Positions 42,653 through 51,597 of a stretch of 64,000 nt of DNA are shown here, in pieces. Each line of letters begins with the position of its first letter. Position 1 is the stretch's first letter. A program made the position numbers and the translations under genes. The notes below the pieces were generated by a model. That model was not told the DNA's origin, ran no database searches, and saw only the letters and a program-made list of their open reading frames with translations. The stretch comes from Nostoc sphaeroides (GTDB lineage: Bacteria > Cyanobacteriota > Cyanobacteriia > Cyanobacteriales > Nostocaceae). Where the stretch lies: positions 1,483,501 through 1,547,500 of the forward strand of contig NZ_CP031941.1 of the NCBI RefSeq assembly GCF_003443655.1. The letters are read 5' to 3'.

Positions 42653-43738
42653 TCATTGCAGCGTACCGCGTTTGATTTGTTCGCTTTCAATAGCTTCAAA
42701 TAAGGCGCGAAAGTTACCTTCGCCAAAACCTTGAGCTTGGAAACGGCGTTCTATAAACTCAAAGAAAAATGTCGGCTGTTCAAATATTGGCTGGGTAAAA
42801 ATTTGTAGTAATAAAGGCGCGGTATTTCGTCCCACTAAAGGAGTATATTCTTGCCAATCCACCAAAATTTCCTGTTGAGCGATCGCTTCCAGTTCTAAAA
42901 GTGATAGTGTAAGTCCTGGACGCTGTTTTAATTGCGTGTAATAGGTTTGGGGAACTGAGAGTAAGGATAAACCACTGGCACGAAATTTAGCGATCGCACT
43001 CACAAGATTAGTCGTCCGCAAGGCAATATGTTGAATTCCCGGCCCCCGATTAACATCTAAAAATTCCTGAATTTGGGAATTTTTGGAAGCTGGTTCATTA
43101 ATTGGCAATTGGACGCTACCGTTGCGCGAAACCATCACTTGACTGTGTAAAGCAGAGCGATTAGTTTTAATTTTAAAAGCCTGCTGGGGTTGAAAATCTA
43201 GGATTTTTTCGTACCAAGCCACAGCACGATCCAATTCACCAACTGCCACGTTTAGCACTATGTGATCTATGGCGGTAAAAGTGTTGTCCGTTGTTATTTG
43301 TCCATTGTCATTTGTGTTAGTTACAAATGACGACGGACAAATGACCAATGACTTTTCGATCAACGTATGAGTCAGTCCACCCCAGGCGGCAATTTTGCCA
43401 CACTTGAGGAATTCTGTACCCACCTGGCGTTCCTGGGTGGGTTGTAAGATTGTAGCACCATGTTTTTGAGCTAGTGCGATCGCGCTTTCTACATCTTCGA
43501 CAGCAAAAGCAACATCTGCCACACCAGGGGGATATTGACGCAGAAATTCAGCTACTGGACTTGTGGGTAACAGTGGTGAAGATAGAAAAAAGCAGACAGA
43601 ACCACTTTTTACTACTTCTGTACAAGTGTGAAATGAAATACTGCGATCGGCTACTGCTTGAAAACCAAGATGGTGGACAAACCAATCCCGCCATACTTTG
43701 GCGTCGTCTACATAGAAATGAACGTGATCAATTTTCAT
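42653..43738 (-). CDS. hppD: 4-hydroxyphenylpyruvate dioxygenase
   Basis: 361 residues, two VOC-fold halves. Predicted iron ligands are H159 (AIDHIVLNV), H236 (GPGIQHIALRT) and E326 (FFFEFIER), all present. It converts 4-hydroxyphenylpyruvate to homogentisate, the precursor of tocopherols in cyanobacteria. Between the halves, residues about 130-154 (LVICPSSFVTNTNDNGQITT and DNTF) are coded by a TGACAAA/ATTTGTC heptamer-like stretch (43277-43351). This linker is thus a repeat insertion, tolerated because it joins two domains. ATG at 43738. Confidence 0.93.
   Translation of the reverse strand: MKIDHVHFYVDDAKVWRDWFVHHLGFQAVADRSISFHTCTEVVKSGSVCFFLSSPLLPTSPVAEFLRQYPPGVADVAFAVEDVESAIALAQKHGATILQPTQERQVGTEFLKCGKIAAWGGLTHTLIEKSLVICPSSFVTNTNDNGQITTDNTFTAIDHIVLNVAVGELDRAVAWYEKILDFQPQQAFKIKTNRSALHSQVMVSRNGSVQLPINEPASKNSQIQEFLDVNRGPGIQHIALRTTNLVSAIAKFRASGLSLLSVPQTYYTQLKQRPGLTLSLLELEAIAQQEILVDWQEYTPLVGRNTAPLLLQIFTQPIFEQPTFFFEFIERRFQAQGFGEGNFRALFEAIESEQIKRGTLQ
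43277..43351. repeat. Heptamer-type repeat inside hppD
   Basis: ATTTGTCCATTGTCATTTGT and, inverted, ACAAATGAC with GACAAATGACCAATGAC form an inverted pair of the TGACAAA repeat class within the coding frame. Confidence 0.8.
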
Positions 43739-43844
43739 AGATACTGAAAATTTAGCATAACAGCTTATATATCTGTAAATACTGCCATTTTTGCTACATT
43801 TTCACGTCCTTCCTAAGCAAGAATTATCTAGGCCTACTGCCACT

Positions 43845-44549
43845 TTAAAAGAACAAATGACTATCAGGTTGAATATTAATTTCCATTGGTACAGCTTGCG
43901 GTTCGGCAGAAAGGGCAAAGAAAATCGCATTGGCAGCAGTTTCAGGACTAAGCATTTTTTTCCGGTCTACTTTTAGACTGACGTTATCCCAGAAAGGAGA
44001 ATCTACCCCACCAAAGTAGAATAGCGTGAACTTGATACCAAAACGCTTGAGTTCTTCTGCCATGCATTTGCTGAAGCCGACAACACCAAACTTAGAAGCA
44101 GAATAAGCCGCTGCCATTCCCATCGAATGCTTACCCAGAATTCCTACCACGTTACAGATGTGACCAGACTTGCGCTTTTGCATCTCTTCAGCAGCCGCTT
44201 GAGTGGTGTAAAAGCTGCCTTTTAAGTTGACATCTAACATCTTGTCTAAATCAGCAGGTTCCAGGCTGTTGTAAGGCTTGAGTATACCAGCACCGGCGGC
44301 ATTCACTAAAATATCGATTTGACCAAACTCAGCGATCGTCTTTTCTATCAAAATATTTACTTGTTGGGGGTCAGTAATATCGGTGGGAACGGTCAAAACT
44401 TGCCCTGGTAAATCATTTGCCAGTGTTGTTAAACGAACCACATCTCTCGCAGCCAGTACCAACCGAACTCCAGTAGGAGCAAGTTTGTGTGTTAACGCTG
44501 AACCAATACCACCAGTAGCACCGACAACAACAACGACTTTATCCTGCAT
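43845..44549 (-). CDS. Short-chain dehydrogenase/reductase
   Basis: 234 residues, classical SDR. The cofactor loop is GATGGIGSAL (TGxxxGxG type). NAAGAG (NAG motif) and the catalytic YSASKFG (Y-x3-K) are present, with the catalytic Ser position probably in the VVGILGKHS segment. The substrate is unknown; many such enzymes are 3-oxoacyl reductase-like. ATG at 44549. It precedes hppD on the same strand with a 106-bp gap, so co-transcription is possible but not shown. Confidence 0.9.
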   Translation of the reverse strand: MQDKVVVVVGATGGIGSALTHKLAPTGVRLVLAARDVVRLTTLANDLPGQVLTVPTDITDPQQVNILIEKTIAEFGQIDILVNAAGAGILKPYNSLEPADLDKMLDVNLKGSFYTTQAAAEEMQKRKSGHICNVVGILGKHSMGMAAAYSASKFGVVGFSKCMAEELKRFGIKFTLFYFGGVDSPFWDNVSLKVDRKKMLSPETAANAIFFALSAEPQAVPMEINIQPDSHLFF

Positions 44550-44630
44550 TATAATATTTACATTTCTTTACATCTTTTTACATAATACTGAATTATAGAC
44601 TCAAGTTGTACGTAGACATCCAGAAAGTAT

Positions 44631-45908
44631 TTACTTACATAGCGGTATTACCTCATATTCCTTGCCACTCGCCTTTAATGTAAATGTAGGAGATGATTTT
44701 AAATATTTGGTAAAATTGGAACCTAACTTTAATTTTTTAAGAATTGAATTAGGAGATTCTCCGGTGATTTTCTGTAGCTCTGAACCTAGCTTGGACACCG
44801 ATAATTTAGTATCAGGAGATTTAATTTGTATATCTTGAATAATTTTTAATAGTAATTTATCTAATGTTTCTCCATTAGGAATTTCAGCAGAAACTTCTTT
44901 TTCTTCTTTTTGAATAGATTGTGCAGATGAGTTATCTATAACAGGGATTAGTTCCTCAATTTCTGGTTGCTTTGAATGATGTTTAATATTGATATCACAT
45001 CTTTCTTGAAATAAAGTTGCAACAGCTACTAAACTGTTTAATCGAACATTGATTGATTCCTGTTCAGTTTTGATTAAATCTTGAATTTTCTCAACCACTT
45101 GTTCCAAAGATGGAACTTCTGTTGCCATTGGTAAGAAATAATGAGTTAATTTGCCAGTATTACGGTTTTCTATTTGCAAATTTTGTCCTTGTCTACGTAC
45201 CCAGTGAACGATTAACCCCTGATTTTGGAGTTCGTTACACAGGTGGATCAAAATTCCATCGCCAGAACAGACCAAAATTTCTTTAACTGTTGGATAAGAG
45301 CGTAAGACACAAGCACCAAGTGCGATCATTTTTGCATCAGCACTGTCTTTACCTCCAGGCACATGGACAAGTTGATAGCCACGATTATATAGTTCAACAT
45401 CTTGCTTGCCAGTACTTGGATTTCTCCAGTTAGCAAATGCAATTTTAACTTGGAGAGGATATTTACAGACACTGGCTAAAAAAAATTCAGAATTAACATC
45501 TAATTTTAAGTTTTCTGCATCTAAAAGCAGAAGTGAGATTCCTGTTTCTAATTGATGTTTAATTTCAGTTTTTTGTTGAAATTTTTGGATAAATTGGCTG
45601 AAGGCAGCAGATTCTAGCCAATCAGGTGATAATATAGTTTGCAGCAGTTCTTCAGCTAATGTAAGAGAGCCAAGACTCTTCTGTGTGATTTTTTCTTCTG
45701 GCAAGTCTTTTACTAAAGCAACTTCTCTAGTTGCGTCCGTAGATACTTTAGTATGTCCATTGCTGTTAGCAAGCAACTCACCTTCCAGAGAACGAGGGAA
45801 TGGAGGCTCAAGAAATTGTTTACCACAATTTTTGCAGAGGTAATTCTGCTTGTCATTCCGACGACCATTTTTCCGATATAAAGTAGATTCGCACCGAGGA
45901 CATTTCAT
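44631..45908 (-). CDS. Zinc-ribbon / NYN nuclease-like / LOTUS-type protein
   Basis: 425 residues. An N-terminal zinc ribbon (C3, C6, C25, C28; MKCPRCESTLYRKNGR ... LCKNCGKQF) resembles that of IS1-type transposases. Next is a NYN (PIN-like) domain (about 122-265) with acidic residues D130 (LLLLDAENL), D188/D191 (GGKDSADAKM) and D217 (VCSGDGIL), arranged as in LabA/NYN ribonucleases. The C-terminus (about 345-425, LDKLLLKIIQDIQIKSPDTK through VSKLGSELQKITG) looks like an OST-HTH/LOTUS RNA-binding winged helix. This is probably an RNA-cleaving or RNA-binding regulator. The Zn-ribbon addition is unusual. ATG at 45908. Confidence 0.75.
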   Translation of the reverse strand: MKCPRCESTLYRKNGRRNDKQNYLCKNCGKQFLEPPFPRSLEGELLANSNGHTKVSTDATREVALVKDLPEEKITQKSLGSLTLAEELLQTILSPDWLESAAFSQFIQKFQQKTEIKHQLETGISLLLLDAENLKLDVNSEFFLASVCKYPLQVKIAFANWRNPSTGKQDVELYNRGYQLVHVPGGKDSADAKMIALGACVLRSYPTVKEILVCSGDGILIHLCNELQNQGLIVHWVRRQGQNLQIENRNTGKLTHYFLPMATEVPSLEQVVEKIQDLIKTEQESINVRLNSLVAVATLFQERCDINIKHHSKQPEIEELIPVIDNSSAQSIQKEEKEVSAEIPNGETLDKLLLKIIQDIQIKSPDTKLSVSKLGSELQKITGESPNSILKKLKLGSNFTKYLKSSPTFTLKASGKEYEVIPLCK

Positions 45909-46093
45909 TTTGTGATTCAGGTGGTCTAGAGGAGATACTTGCCTCTAAATATACAGTATAAAAACTGTTGTCAACATCACTTCAGATTGCCCAACACAAT
46001 AAAAACTTAAAACAAGCGGAAATTAAGTTTAACCCCTAATTTACGCTTGCAATATGTGGTAGTTCTCTAAATAGCCAGAATTTTACAAAAACT

Positions 46094-46873
46094 TCAACTA
46101 ACGCGGGCGAAAACATAGTCACGGGTGCGATAATCCACGGGGTTAGTAAAGATTTTATTTGTAGTACCAAATTCAACCATTTGAGTAATGCGATTTTCAT
46201 TACTGCAAAAGAAAGCTGTAAAATCAGATAGGCGAGTAACTTGCTGCATATTGTGAGTAACCATCACAATTGTCACCTCAGAGCGCAAGTTATGAATCAG
46301 ATGCTCAACTTTCATACTACCGACAGGATCAAGACCTGAACAAGGTTCATCCATTAAGAGAACATTCGGTTTGACTGCTAAAGCACGCGCAATACATAGT
46401 CTTTGTTGTTGGCCGCCAGAAAGCTCTAAAGCAGATTTGTGCAGCTTATTTTTTACTTCATCCCAAAGTTCGGCAGCTTTGATGGCAGATTCAACGATTC
46501 CATCTAATTCTACTTTCGGATGCCATCCAACTAATTTCACCCCATAAGCGACATTATCGTAAACGCTCATGGGAAAAAGATTTGGTTTGGGAAAAACCAT
46601 ACTAACTTGGCGACGTAAGCGATTGATGTTGACACGACGCTCATAAATACTCTGTCCAAAAAATTCTATTTTTCCTTCAACTTTCACATCTCCTTCTAAT
46701 TCACTCATGCGATTTAATGATTTAAGAAAAGTAGACTTGCCACAACCACTAGAACCAATAATTGCCGTGACTTGGTTTTGGTAAATATCCATTGACACGC
46801 CTTCAACTATCTTTTGACCGTCGTAAGAGAAGCTGAAGTTTTTGACTCTGATGGCTGGAATTAGTTTACTCAT
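46094..46873 (-). CDS. pstB: Phosphate ABC transporter ATPase, divergent second copy
   Basis: 259 residues, the same length as the upstream pstB and about two-thirds identical by eye. Walker A is GSSGCGKST, signature [14 protein letters not shown], Walker [14 protein letters not shown] and H-loop THNM. The Q-loop differs: residue 95 is Pro (SMVFPKPNLFP), where the partner has Gln ([11 protein letters not shown]). The Q-loop glutamine coordinates the magnesium/water and couples to the permease, so activity or coupling may be changed. It is last in the pst operon, after a 440-bp gap that could hold its own promoter. Confidence 0.9.
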   Translation of the reverse strand: MSKLIPAIRVKNFSFSYDGQKIVEGVSMDIYQNQVTAIIGSSGCGKSTFLKSLNRMSELEGDVKVEGKIEFFGQSIYERRVNINRLRRQVSMVFPKPNLFPMSVYDNVAYGVKLVGWHPKVELDGIVESAIKAAELWDEVKNKLHKSALELSGGQQQRLCIARALAVKPNVLLMDEPCSGLDPVGSMKVEHLIHNLRSEVTIVMVTHNMQQVTRLSDFTAFFCSNENRITQMVEFGTTNKIFTNPVDYRTRDYVFARVS

Positions 46874-47313
46874 ATCCCCAAAACGTCTGAAATAAAAGTT
46901 GACGAAGTAAAGTAGTACAAATCAGCAGCGCTGTTTCACTATGTTACTCCCAAAAGGAGATATTCATTGAAATTACGTAGTTATACAGTAGTCATCCAGC
47001 AGATAAACTGTTAGTAAATATTTATATTTAAGACTATGCTCCAAAAATAATCTTTTACAGACTTTTTATACTACCTTTGGTACATTGATTTATGTGCCAT
47101 CTTTTCCAATTAAAAAGGATTGGGGCTGGTTCGACTTAAAATAGCTATGTATAAATGAAAGAAATATTAATATCATATACACCTCATGGTAGTGAGGAGC
47201 TAGTTTATCTAATACAGCAGATTGCGCTCTAATCGAATACACATAGAGACGCACTCGCGTTCACTACAAACATGCAAATTATTTACGCCGCTCTACTTAC
47301 GCTGGGGCTTGCC
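46874..47313. other. 440-bp gap between the two pstB genes
   Basis: No gene is seen. It could hold a separate promoter for the second pstB; I find no clear Pho-box repeat in it. Confidence 0.5.
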
Positions 47314-48093
47314 TTAACCGAAACGTCCTGAAATGTAGTCGCGGGTACGGGGGTCTAGTGGGTTGTTAAAGATTTGCTCTGTAGCGCCAAATTCAACCAT
47401 TTGACCAATCCGACTTTCATCGGTGCTAAAGAAAGCCGTAAAATCAGAGACGCGAGTGGCTTGCTGCATGTTATGGGTAACGATCGCAATTGTCAATTCA
47501 GACTGCAAACTATGGAGTAGTTCTTCAACTTTCATGGTAGCGATGGGGTCAAGAGCCGAGCAAGGCTCATCCATCAGCAGAACTTTTGGCTTGACTGCTA
47601 AAGCACGGGCAATACATAATCTTTGTTGTTGACCACCAGAAAGCCCTAATGCTGATTTATCCAACTTATCTTTCACTTCATCCCAAAGAGCAGCGCTGTG
47701 AAGTGCAGATTCGACAATTTCATCTAATTCTACTTTTGAATACCTGCCTGCTATCCTCATACCGTAGGCAACATTTTCGTAAATGCTTATCGGGAAAGGA
47801 TTGGGTTTTTGGAACACCATACCAATTTGGCGGCGTAACCGATTGATGTTGACACGGGGAGCATAAATATTTTGACCAAAAAATTCTACATCTCCTTCAA
47901 CTTTCACAGGCCCTTCTAATTCGCTAATGCGATTCAGAATTTTGATGAAGGTAGATTTACCACAACCACTAGGGCCAATAATTGCGGTTACTTTCTTTTG
48001 ATAAATATCTATTGACACTTTTTCGATCGCTTTTGTTGTGCCATAGTAAAAGCTAATATTTTTAACTTTGATAGCTGGAATTAAGTTACTCAT
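47314..48093 (-). CDS. pstB: Phosphate ABC transporter ATPase
   Basis: 259 residues, typical PstB. Walker A is [10 protein letters not shown]-loop Q95 in [11 protein letters not shown], signature [14 protein letters not shown], Walker [14 protein letters not shown] and H-loop THNMQQ, all intact. It energises high-affinity phosphate uptake with PstC/PstA. It is fourth in pstS-C-A-B-B, 156 bp after pstA; the gap carries a short GTAATTCGTAAT-flanked repeat (about 48103-48158). ATG at 48093. Confidence 0.96.
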   Translation of the reverse strand: MSNLIPAIKVKNISFYYGTTKAIEKVSIDIYQKKVTAIIGPSGCGKSTFIKILNRISELEGPVKVEGDVEFFGQNIYAPRVNINRLRRQIGMVFQKPNPFPISIYENVAYGMRIAGRYSKVELDEIVESALHSAALWDEVKDKLDKSALGLSGGQQQRLCIARALAVKPKVLLMDEPCSALDPIATMKVEELLHSLQSELTIAIVTHNMQQATRVSDFTAFFSTDESRIGQMVEFGATEQIFNNPLDPRTRDYISGRFG

Positions 48094-48249
48094 GCTAATT
48101 GGTAATTCGTAATGACGCTCGAAGACTCGCTAACGCTACGCTAATGTAATTCGTAATTAAGACACATAAAACAAGGCTTGAACCTGGCGGGTTACCATTT
48201 TAATATCATACTTTGCCAAGATGCAAAATAATCCAAAAGATTATTTATT

Positions 48250-49131
48250 TTACTTTAGTCTTCTCTGTCTAATAACTAAGCGAGAGATAATACTGACACA
48301 CAAAATTAAGCCAAGTAGAACTATAGAAGTAGTCCAGACTAATTGGCTTTTTTGCGGGTCGGGGTCGTTGTAGAGGTTAAAAATTAATACTGGTAAAGAA
48401 GCTGTTGGACTTAATAATCCTTCTGACCAATCTAGACTAAATAAAGCGGTAAAAATTAAGGGTGCTGTTTCACCAGCAGCACGAGCTACAGCTAATAAAA
48501 TGCCTGTAGTAATTCCAGGAATTGCAGCAGTGACAACAATGCGAAGGGTAGTTTGGAAGCGAGTTCCGCCTAAAGCAGCAGAGGCTAGACGTTGAGATGT
48601 GGGAATCAGTTTTAAGGATTCTTCTGTTGTCAGTATAATTACAGGTAGCATAATCACGGCTAAAGCAAAACCGCCTGCGATCGCACTAAATCCTTTAGTT
48701 ACCAAAACTATTACACCGTAAGCAAATACGCCTACAACTATTGAAGGCACGCCTGTTAGAATACTGCTGATAAAACGAACAATACTAGCAATTGAGTTGG
48801 TTTGACCAAATTCTGCTAAGAAAATTCCTGTCATTACCCCTGTGGGAATGCTTAAAATAGCACCAATTACCACCATGATTATGGTTCCTAAGATGGCATT
48901 ACCAAAGCCATTATCAATAACTGCTTTGATAAACATTTCTGATTTCAGCCCAGATATTCCCCGAACGAAGATTTCCCACAAAATTGATAATAAAGGAATT
49001 AGTGCTAGACCTGTAAAACCAAAGGCGATCGCATTCATTGTATATGTAAATATTACTCGCTCTGTTGCCAGAGGACTGCATAATTCTCTCGCCAGAGATT
49101 CATCAGTTTCTGACTGGATATAACCACTCAT
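48250..49131 (-). CDS. pstA: Phosphate ABC transporter permease PstA
   Basis: 293 residues with six membrane helices and the ABC permease EAA loop (SLKLIPTSQRLASAALGGTR). Helices are clear at about 35-55, 80-105, 125-150, 155-180, 205-230 and 262-285. It partners PstC to form the phosphate channel. ATG at 49131, 63 bp downstream of pstC. It resembles PstA rather than PstC by length and by the FVRFISSILTGVPSIVVGVF region. Confidence 0.95.
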   Translation of the reverse strand: MSGYIQSETDESLARELCSPLATERVIFTYTMNAIAFGFTGLALIPLLSILWEIFVRGISGLKSEMFIKAVIDNGFGNAILGTIIMVVIGAILSIPTGVMTGIFLAEFGQTNSIASIVRFISSILTGVPSIVVGVFAYGVIVLVTKGFSAIAGGFALAVIMLPVIILTTEESLKLIPTSQRLASAALGGTRFQTTLRIVVTAAIPGITTGILLAVARAAGETAPLIFTALFSLDWSEGLLSPTASLPVLIFNLYNDPDPQKSQLVWTTSIVLLGLILCVSIISRLVIRQRRLK

Positions 49132-49194
49132 GTTTTTTATGAATTTTGATTGATAAACGTCTTATTACATCAAGGTATTTGTATTCAAATATGC

Positions 49195-50196
49195 CTATTT
49201 ATTTTTCCTGCCAACCCATTTAACCAAGAGGACAGCGCCAATATTTACAGCTAGAGTTAACCCAAACAAAATCAACGCCAAATAACTTAAAGCGCCTATA
49301 TGCAAACCCGGTTCAGCTTCGGCAAATTCATTAGCTAATACAGAGGGAATTGTATAACCTGGATTGAGTAAAGAAGCACTGATTTGAGCAGAGTTACCAA
49401 TTACCATAGTGACAGCCATTGTTTCACCCAAAGCACGTCCCAAGGCGAGCATTGCTGCACTCACTATTCCAGAAAATCCAGCTGGTAGCAAAACCCGAAA
49501 AATTGTTTCCCAACGAGTACCACCCAAAGCCATAGATGCGCTACGTAATTCTTTAGGGATAGCCATTAAAACATCACGAGTAATTGCTGCCATTGTGGGC
49601 AAAATCATGATGGCTAGAATAATTCCAGCAGTCAAAATATTAGTCCCAGAAGGGTCTTCTGTATTAAATAGTGGTATCCATTTAAAAGTGCTAGCTAGCC
49701 ATTTTTGTAGAGGTTCTAGAACTGGAATAAAAACAAAAATTGCCCACAAACCAATAATGACACTAGGAATAGCTGCAATTAATTCAACAACAAATGCTAG
49801 GGTAGTTCGGAGCGATGGAGGTAAGAAATTTTCACTCGTAACTAGGGCTACTGCTATGCCAATTGGGACAGCGAATAAAATAGCGATCGCACTACTTACC
49901 AAAGTTCCATAAATATAGGGTAATGCACCAAAAAGCTGATTACCTGTATCCCAATCTTGGCTCCACAAAAACCCCAATCCAAACTGCTTAATGGCTGGTA
50001 GAGCTTCGTGTGAAATTACCCAACTCATCAAAAATAGCACTGCAACTGTAATCGCGGCAAAAAAGTATACTAGCCGTGTAAAACCTTGGTCAAACCATAA
50101 ATTTGTGCCGCCAATAGCTGTTAGATTAAAATCTTCATCACCTTGATTTAAATCATCTGATGAATTTCTGTCGGCTGGTTCCGATGAATTTGCCAT
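49195..50196 (-). CDS. pstC: Phosphate ABC transporter permease PstC
   Basis: 333 residues. A hydrophilic N-terminal stretch (1-35) precedes six membrane helices, starting with TRLVYFFAAITVAVLFLMSW. The EAA loop is MAIPKELRSASMALGGTRWE. FVVELIAAIPSVIIGLWAIF is the conserved PstC permease segment. It forms the heterodimeric channel with PstA. It is separated from pstS by 156 bp containing a GC-rich stem-loop (50282-50326), probably tuning expression below that of pstS. ATG at 50196. Confidence 0.95.
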   Translation of the reverse strand: MANSSEPADRNSSDDLNQGDEDFNLTAIGGTNLWFDQGFTRLVYFFAAITVAVLFLMSWVISHEALPAIKQFGLGFLWSQDWDTGNQLFGALPYIYGTLVSSAIAILFAVPIGIAVALVTSENFLPPSLRTTLAFVVELIAAIPSVIIGLWAIFVFIPVLEPLQKWLASTFKWIPLFNTEDPSGTNILTAGIILAIMILPTMAAITRDVLMAIPKELRSASMALGGTRWETIFRVLLPAGFSGIVSAAMLALGRALGETMAVTMVIGNSAQISASLLNPGYTIPSVLANEFAEAEPGLHIGALSYLALILFGLTLAVNIGAVLLVKWVGRKNK

Positions 50197-50281
50197 TATA
50201 AATCAATTAAAGAGATTTTTTATTACTAGTAAAGTGATATCAGTTAACTGTTCACTGATAACTGTTGATTGTTCACTGTTT

Positions 50282-50326
50282 TAAGAGACTCTTAGCCCCC
50301 TTTTTAAGGGGGTTGGGGGATCTCTT
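50282..50326. promoter_or_regulatory. Stem-loop between pstS and pstC
   Basis: CCCCCTTTTTAAGGGGG (50296-50312) is the inner stem; outer AAGAGA and TCTCTT can extend it. It lies between the binding-protein gene and the first permease gene, where partial terminators or RNA-processing stems often raise the ratio of binding protein to permease. Confidence 0.55.
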
Positions 50327-50352
50327 ATGCATAAGTCCTAAAAGATTACAAA

Positions 50353-51396
50353 TTAAGGCTTGACAGAGCTATTTACTGTCTGAAGTACCCGATTTGCCAC
50401 ATCAGATGGAATTCTGGTGTAGTTAAGGTCATCGTTATACTGTTGACCGTCTTTCAATACCCAATTAATCCATTTTTTTATAGCATCAGCTTTAGAAGCA
50501 TTAGCATACTGTTTGTAAACCATCATCCAAGTAAGACCGACGATCGGATAACCTTGTCCTGGATCTCCTATAAAAACGCGGTAGTTGTTTGGGAAAGTTA
50601 CAGTTGCTAAAGCTGCATTTGCAGATTGTAAAGAAGGAGCAACAAATTCTCCTCTCTTATTTTGTACCAGTGCTGATTTCAGGTTATTTTGGACAGCGTA
50701 GCTATATTCTACATAACCAATAGAACCGGGAGTGCGAGATACCAAAGCAGCTACGCCTGGGTTGCCTTTGCCTTTGAGGACGTTTGGCAGATTCCATTTT
50801 GGAGCAGTGTTAGCTCCAACTCTGCCTTTAAAATAACCGCTAATGGCACTTAAGTGATTGGTGAAAATAAAAGTTGTACCGCTACTATCAGCGCGAACAG
50901 CAAATTTAATTGTTTGATTTGGTAAATTGACACCTGGATTATCAGCTTTAATTTTTGCGTCATCCCATTTGGTAATTTGACCTGAGAAAATTGCTGGTAG
51001 TGTAGCGCGGGACAATTTAAGATCATTAACGCCCGGAAGATTGTAAACAACAGAAACAGCACCGCCTGCTGTGGGTACTAAGATTACACCGTTCTTGACT
51101 TTAGCGATTTCATCATCTTTCATTGCAGCATCACTACCACCAAAGTCAACGGTTCCAGCAGTGACTTGACGAATACCGCCGCCGCTACCTATTGCTTGGT
51201 AGTTAATTTTCAAGTCTGGATACTTCTTTTTCACTTCACGAGCATAGCGTTCGTAAAGCGGAGCCGGAAAAGTTGCTCCTGCACCATTGAGAGTTTGAGC
51301 TTGTGCGATCGCACCAAAAAATGGACTAAGTGCAACAGAAGTTGTCACCACTGAAGTAGCGACGACACGATTCAAGATGGTGGTCGAAAAAATCAT
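50353..51396 (-). CDS. pstS: Phosphate-binding protein PstS
   Basis: 347 residues with a signal peptide (about 1-33, ending ...FFGAIAQAQT). The mature protein begins LNGAGATFPAPLYERYA, the PstS hallmark phosphate-binding start, followed by YQAIGSGGGIRQVTAGTVDF GGSDAAM (binding SGGG and D), and SRTPGSIGYVEYSYA. It is the periplasmic receptor of the Pst transporter and first gene of the operon. Direct repeats like cyanobacterial Pho boxes lie 70-120 bp upstream (51464-51514), so SphR/PhoB control is likely. No lipobox is obvious. Confidence 0.96.
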   Translation of the reverse strand: MIFSTTILNRVVATSVVTTSVALSPFFGAIAQAQTLNGAGATFPAPLYERYAREVKKKYPDLKINYQAIGSGGGIRQVTAGTVDFGGSDAAMKDDEIAKVKNGVILVPTAGGAVSVVYNLPGVNDLKLSRATLPAIFSGQITKWDDAKIKADNPGVNLPNQTIKFAVRADSSGTTFIFTNHLSAISGYFKGRVGANTAPKWNLPNVLKGKGNPGVAALVSRTPGSIGYVEYSYAVQNNLKSALVQNKRGEFVAPSLQSANAALATVTFPNNYRVFIGDPGQGYPIVGLTWMMVYKQYANASKADAIKKWINWVLKDGQQYNDDLNYTRIPSDVANRVLQTVNSSVKP

Positions 51397-51463
51397 ATAA
51401 CCTCTGACATAAAGGAATACTTTCCTGCTGTAATTCCAGCCTTAATCAAGTTACATTTATTTT

Positions 51464-51514
51464 GGTTAAAGTTAATTTAACATTGAATGAAATAAAAGTT
51501 AACATAGGTTTAAG
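51464..51514 (-). promoter_or_regulatory. Pho-box-like repeats upstream of pstS
   Basis: Read on minus: CTTAAACCTATGTTAAC (51498-51514) and GTTAAATTAACTTTAACC (51464-51481). Both are built from TTAAMC-like units spaced about 11 bp, close to the (C/T)TTAACC(T/A) direct repeats of cyanobacterial Pho boxes. Confidence 0.6.
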
Positions 51515-51597
51515 TTTTGCTTTTTATCACCAATATTTTTATTTGCTAATAATAATTTACTTTTGCAATTTGCAAATTCATCGGCATTTAAATTATT

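Noticed and set aside
44631..45908. Transposase, from its InsA-like zinc ribbon
   Set aside because: No DDE or HUH catalytic domain; the body is NYN-like, and no terminal inverted repeats flank it.
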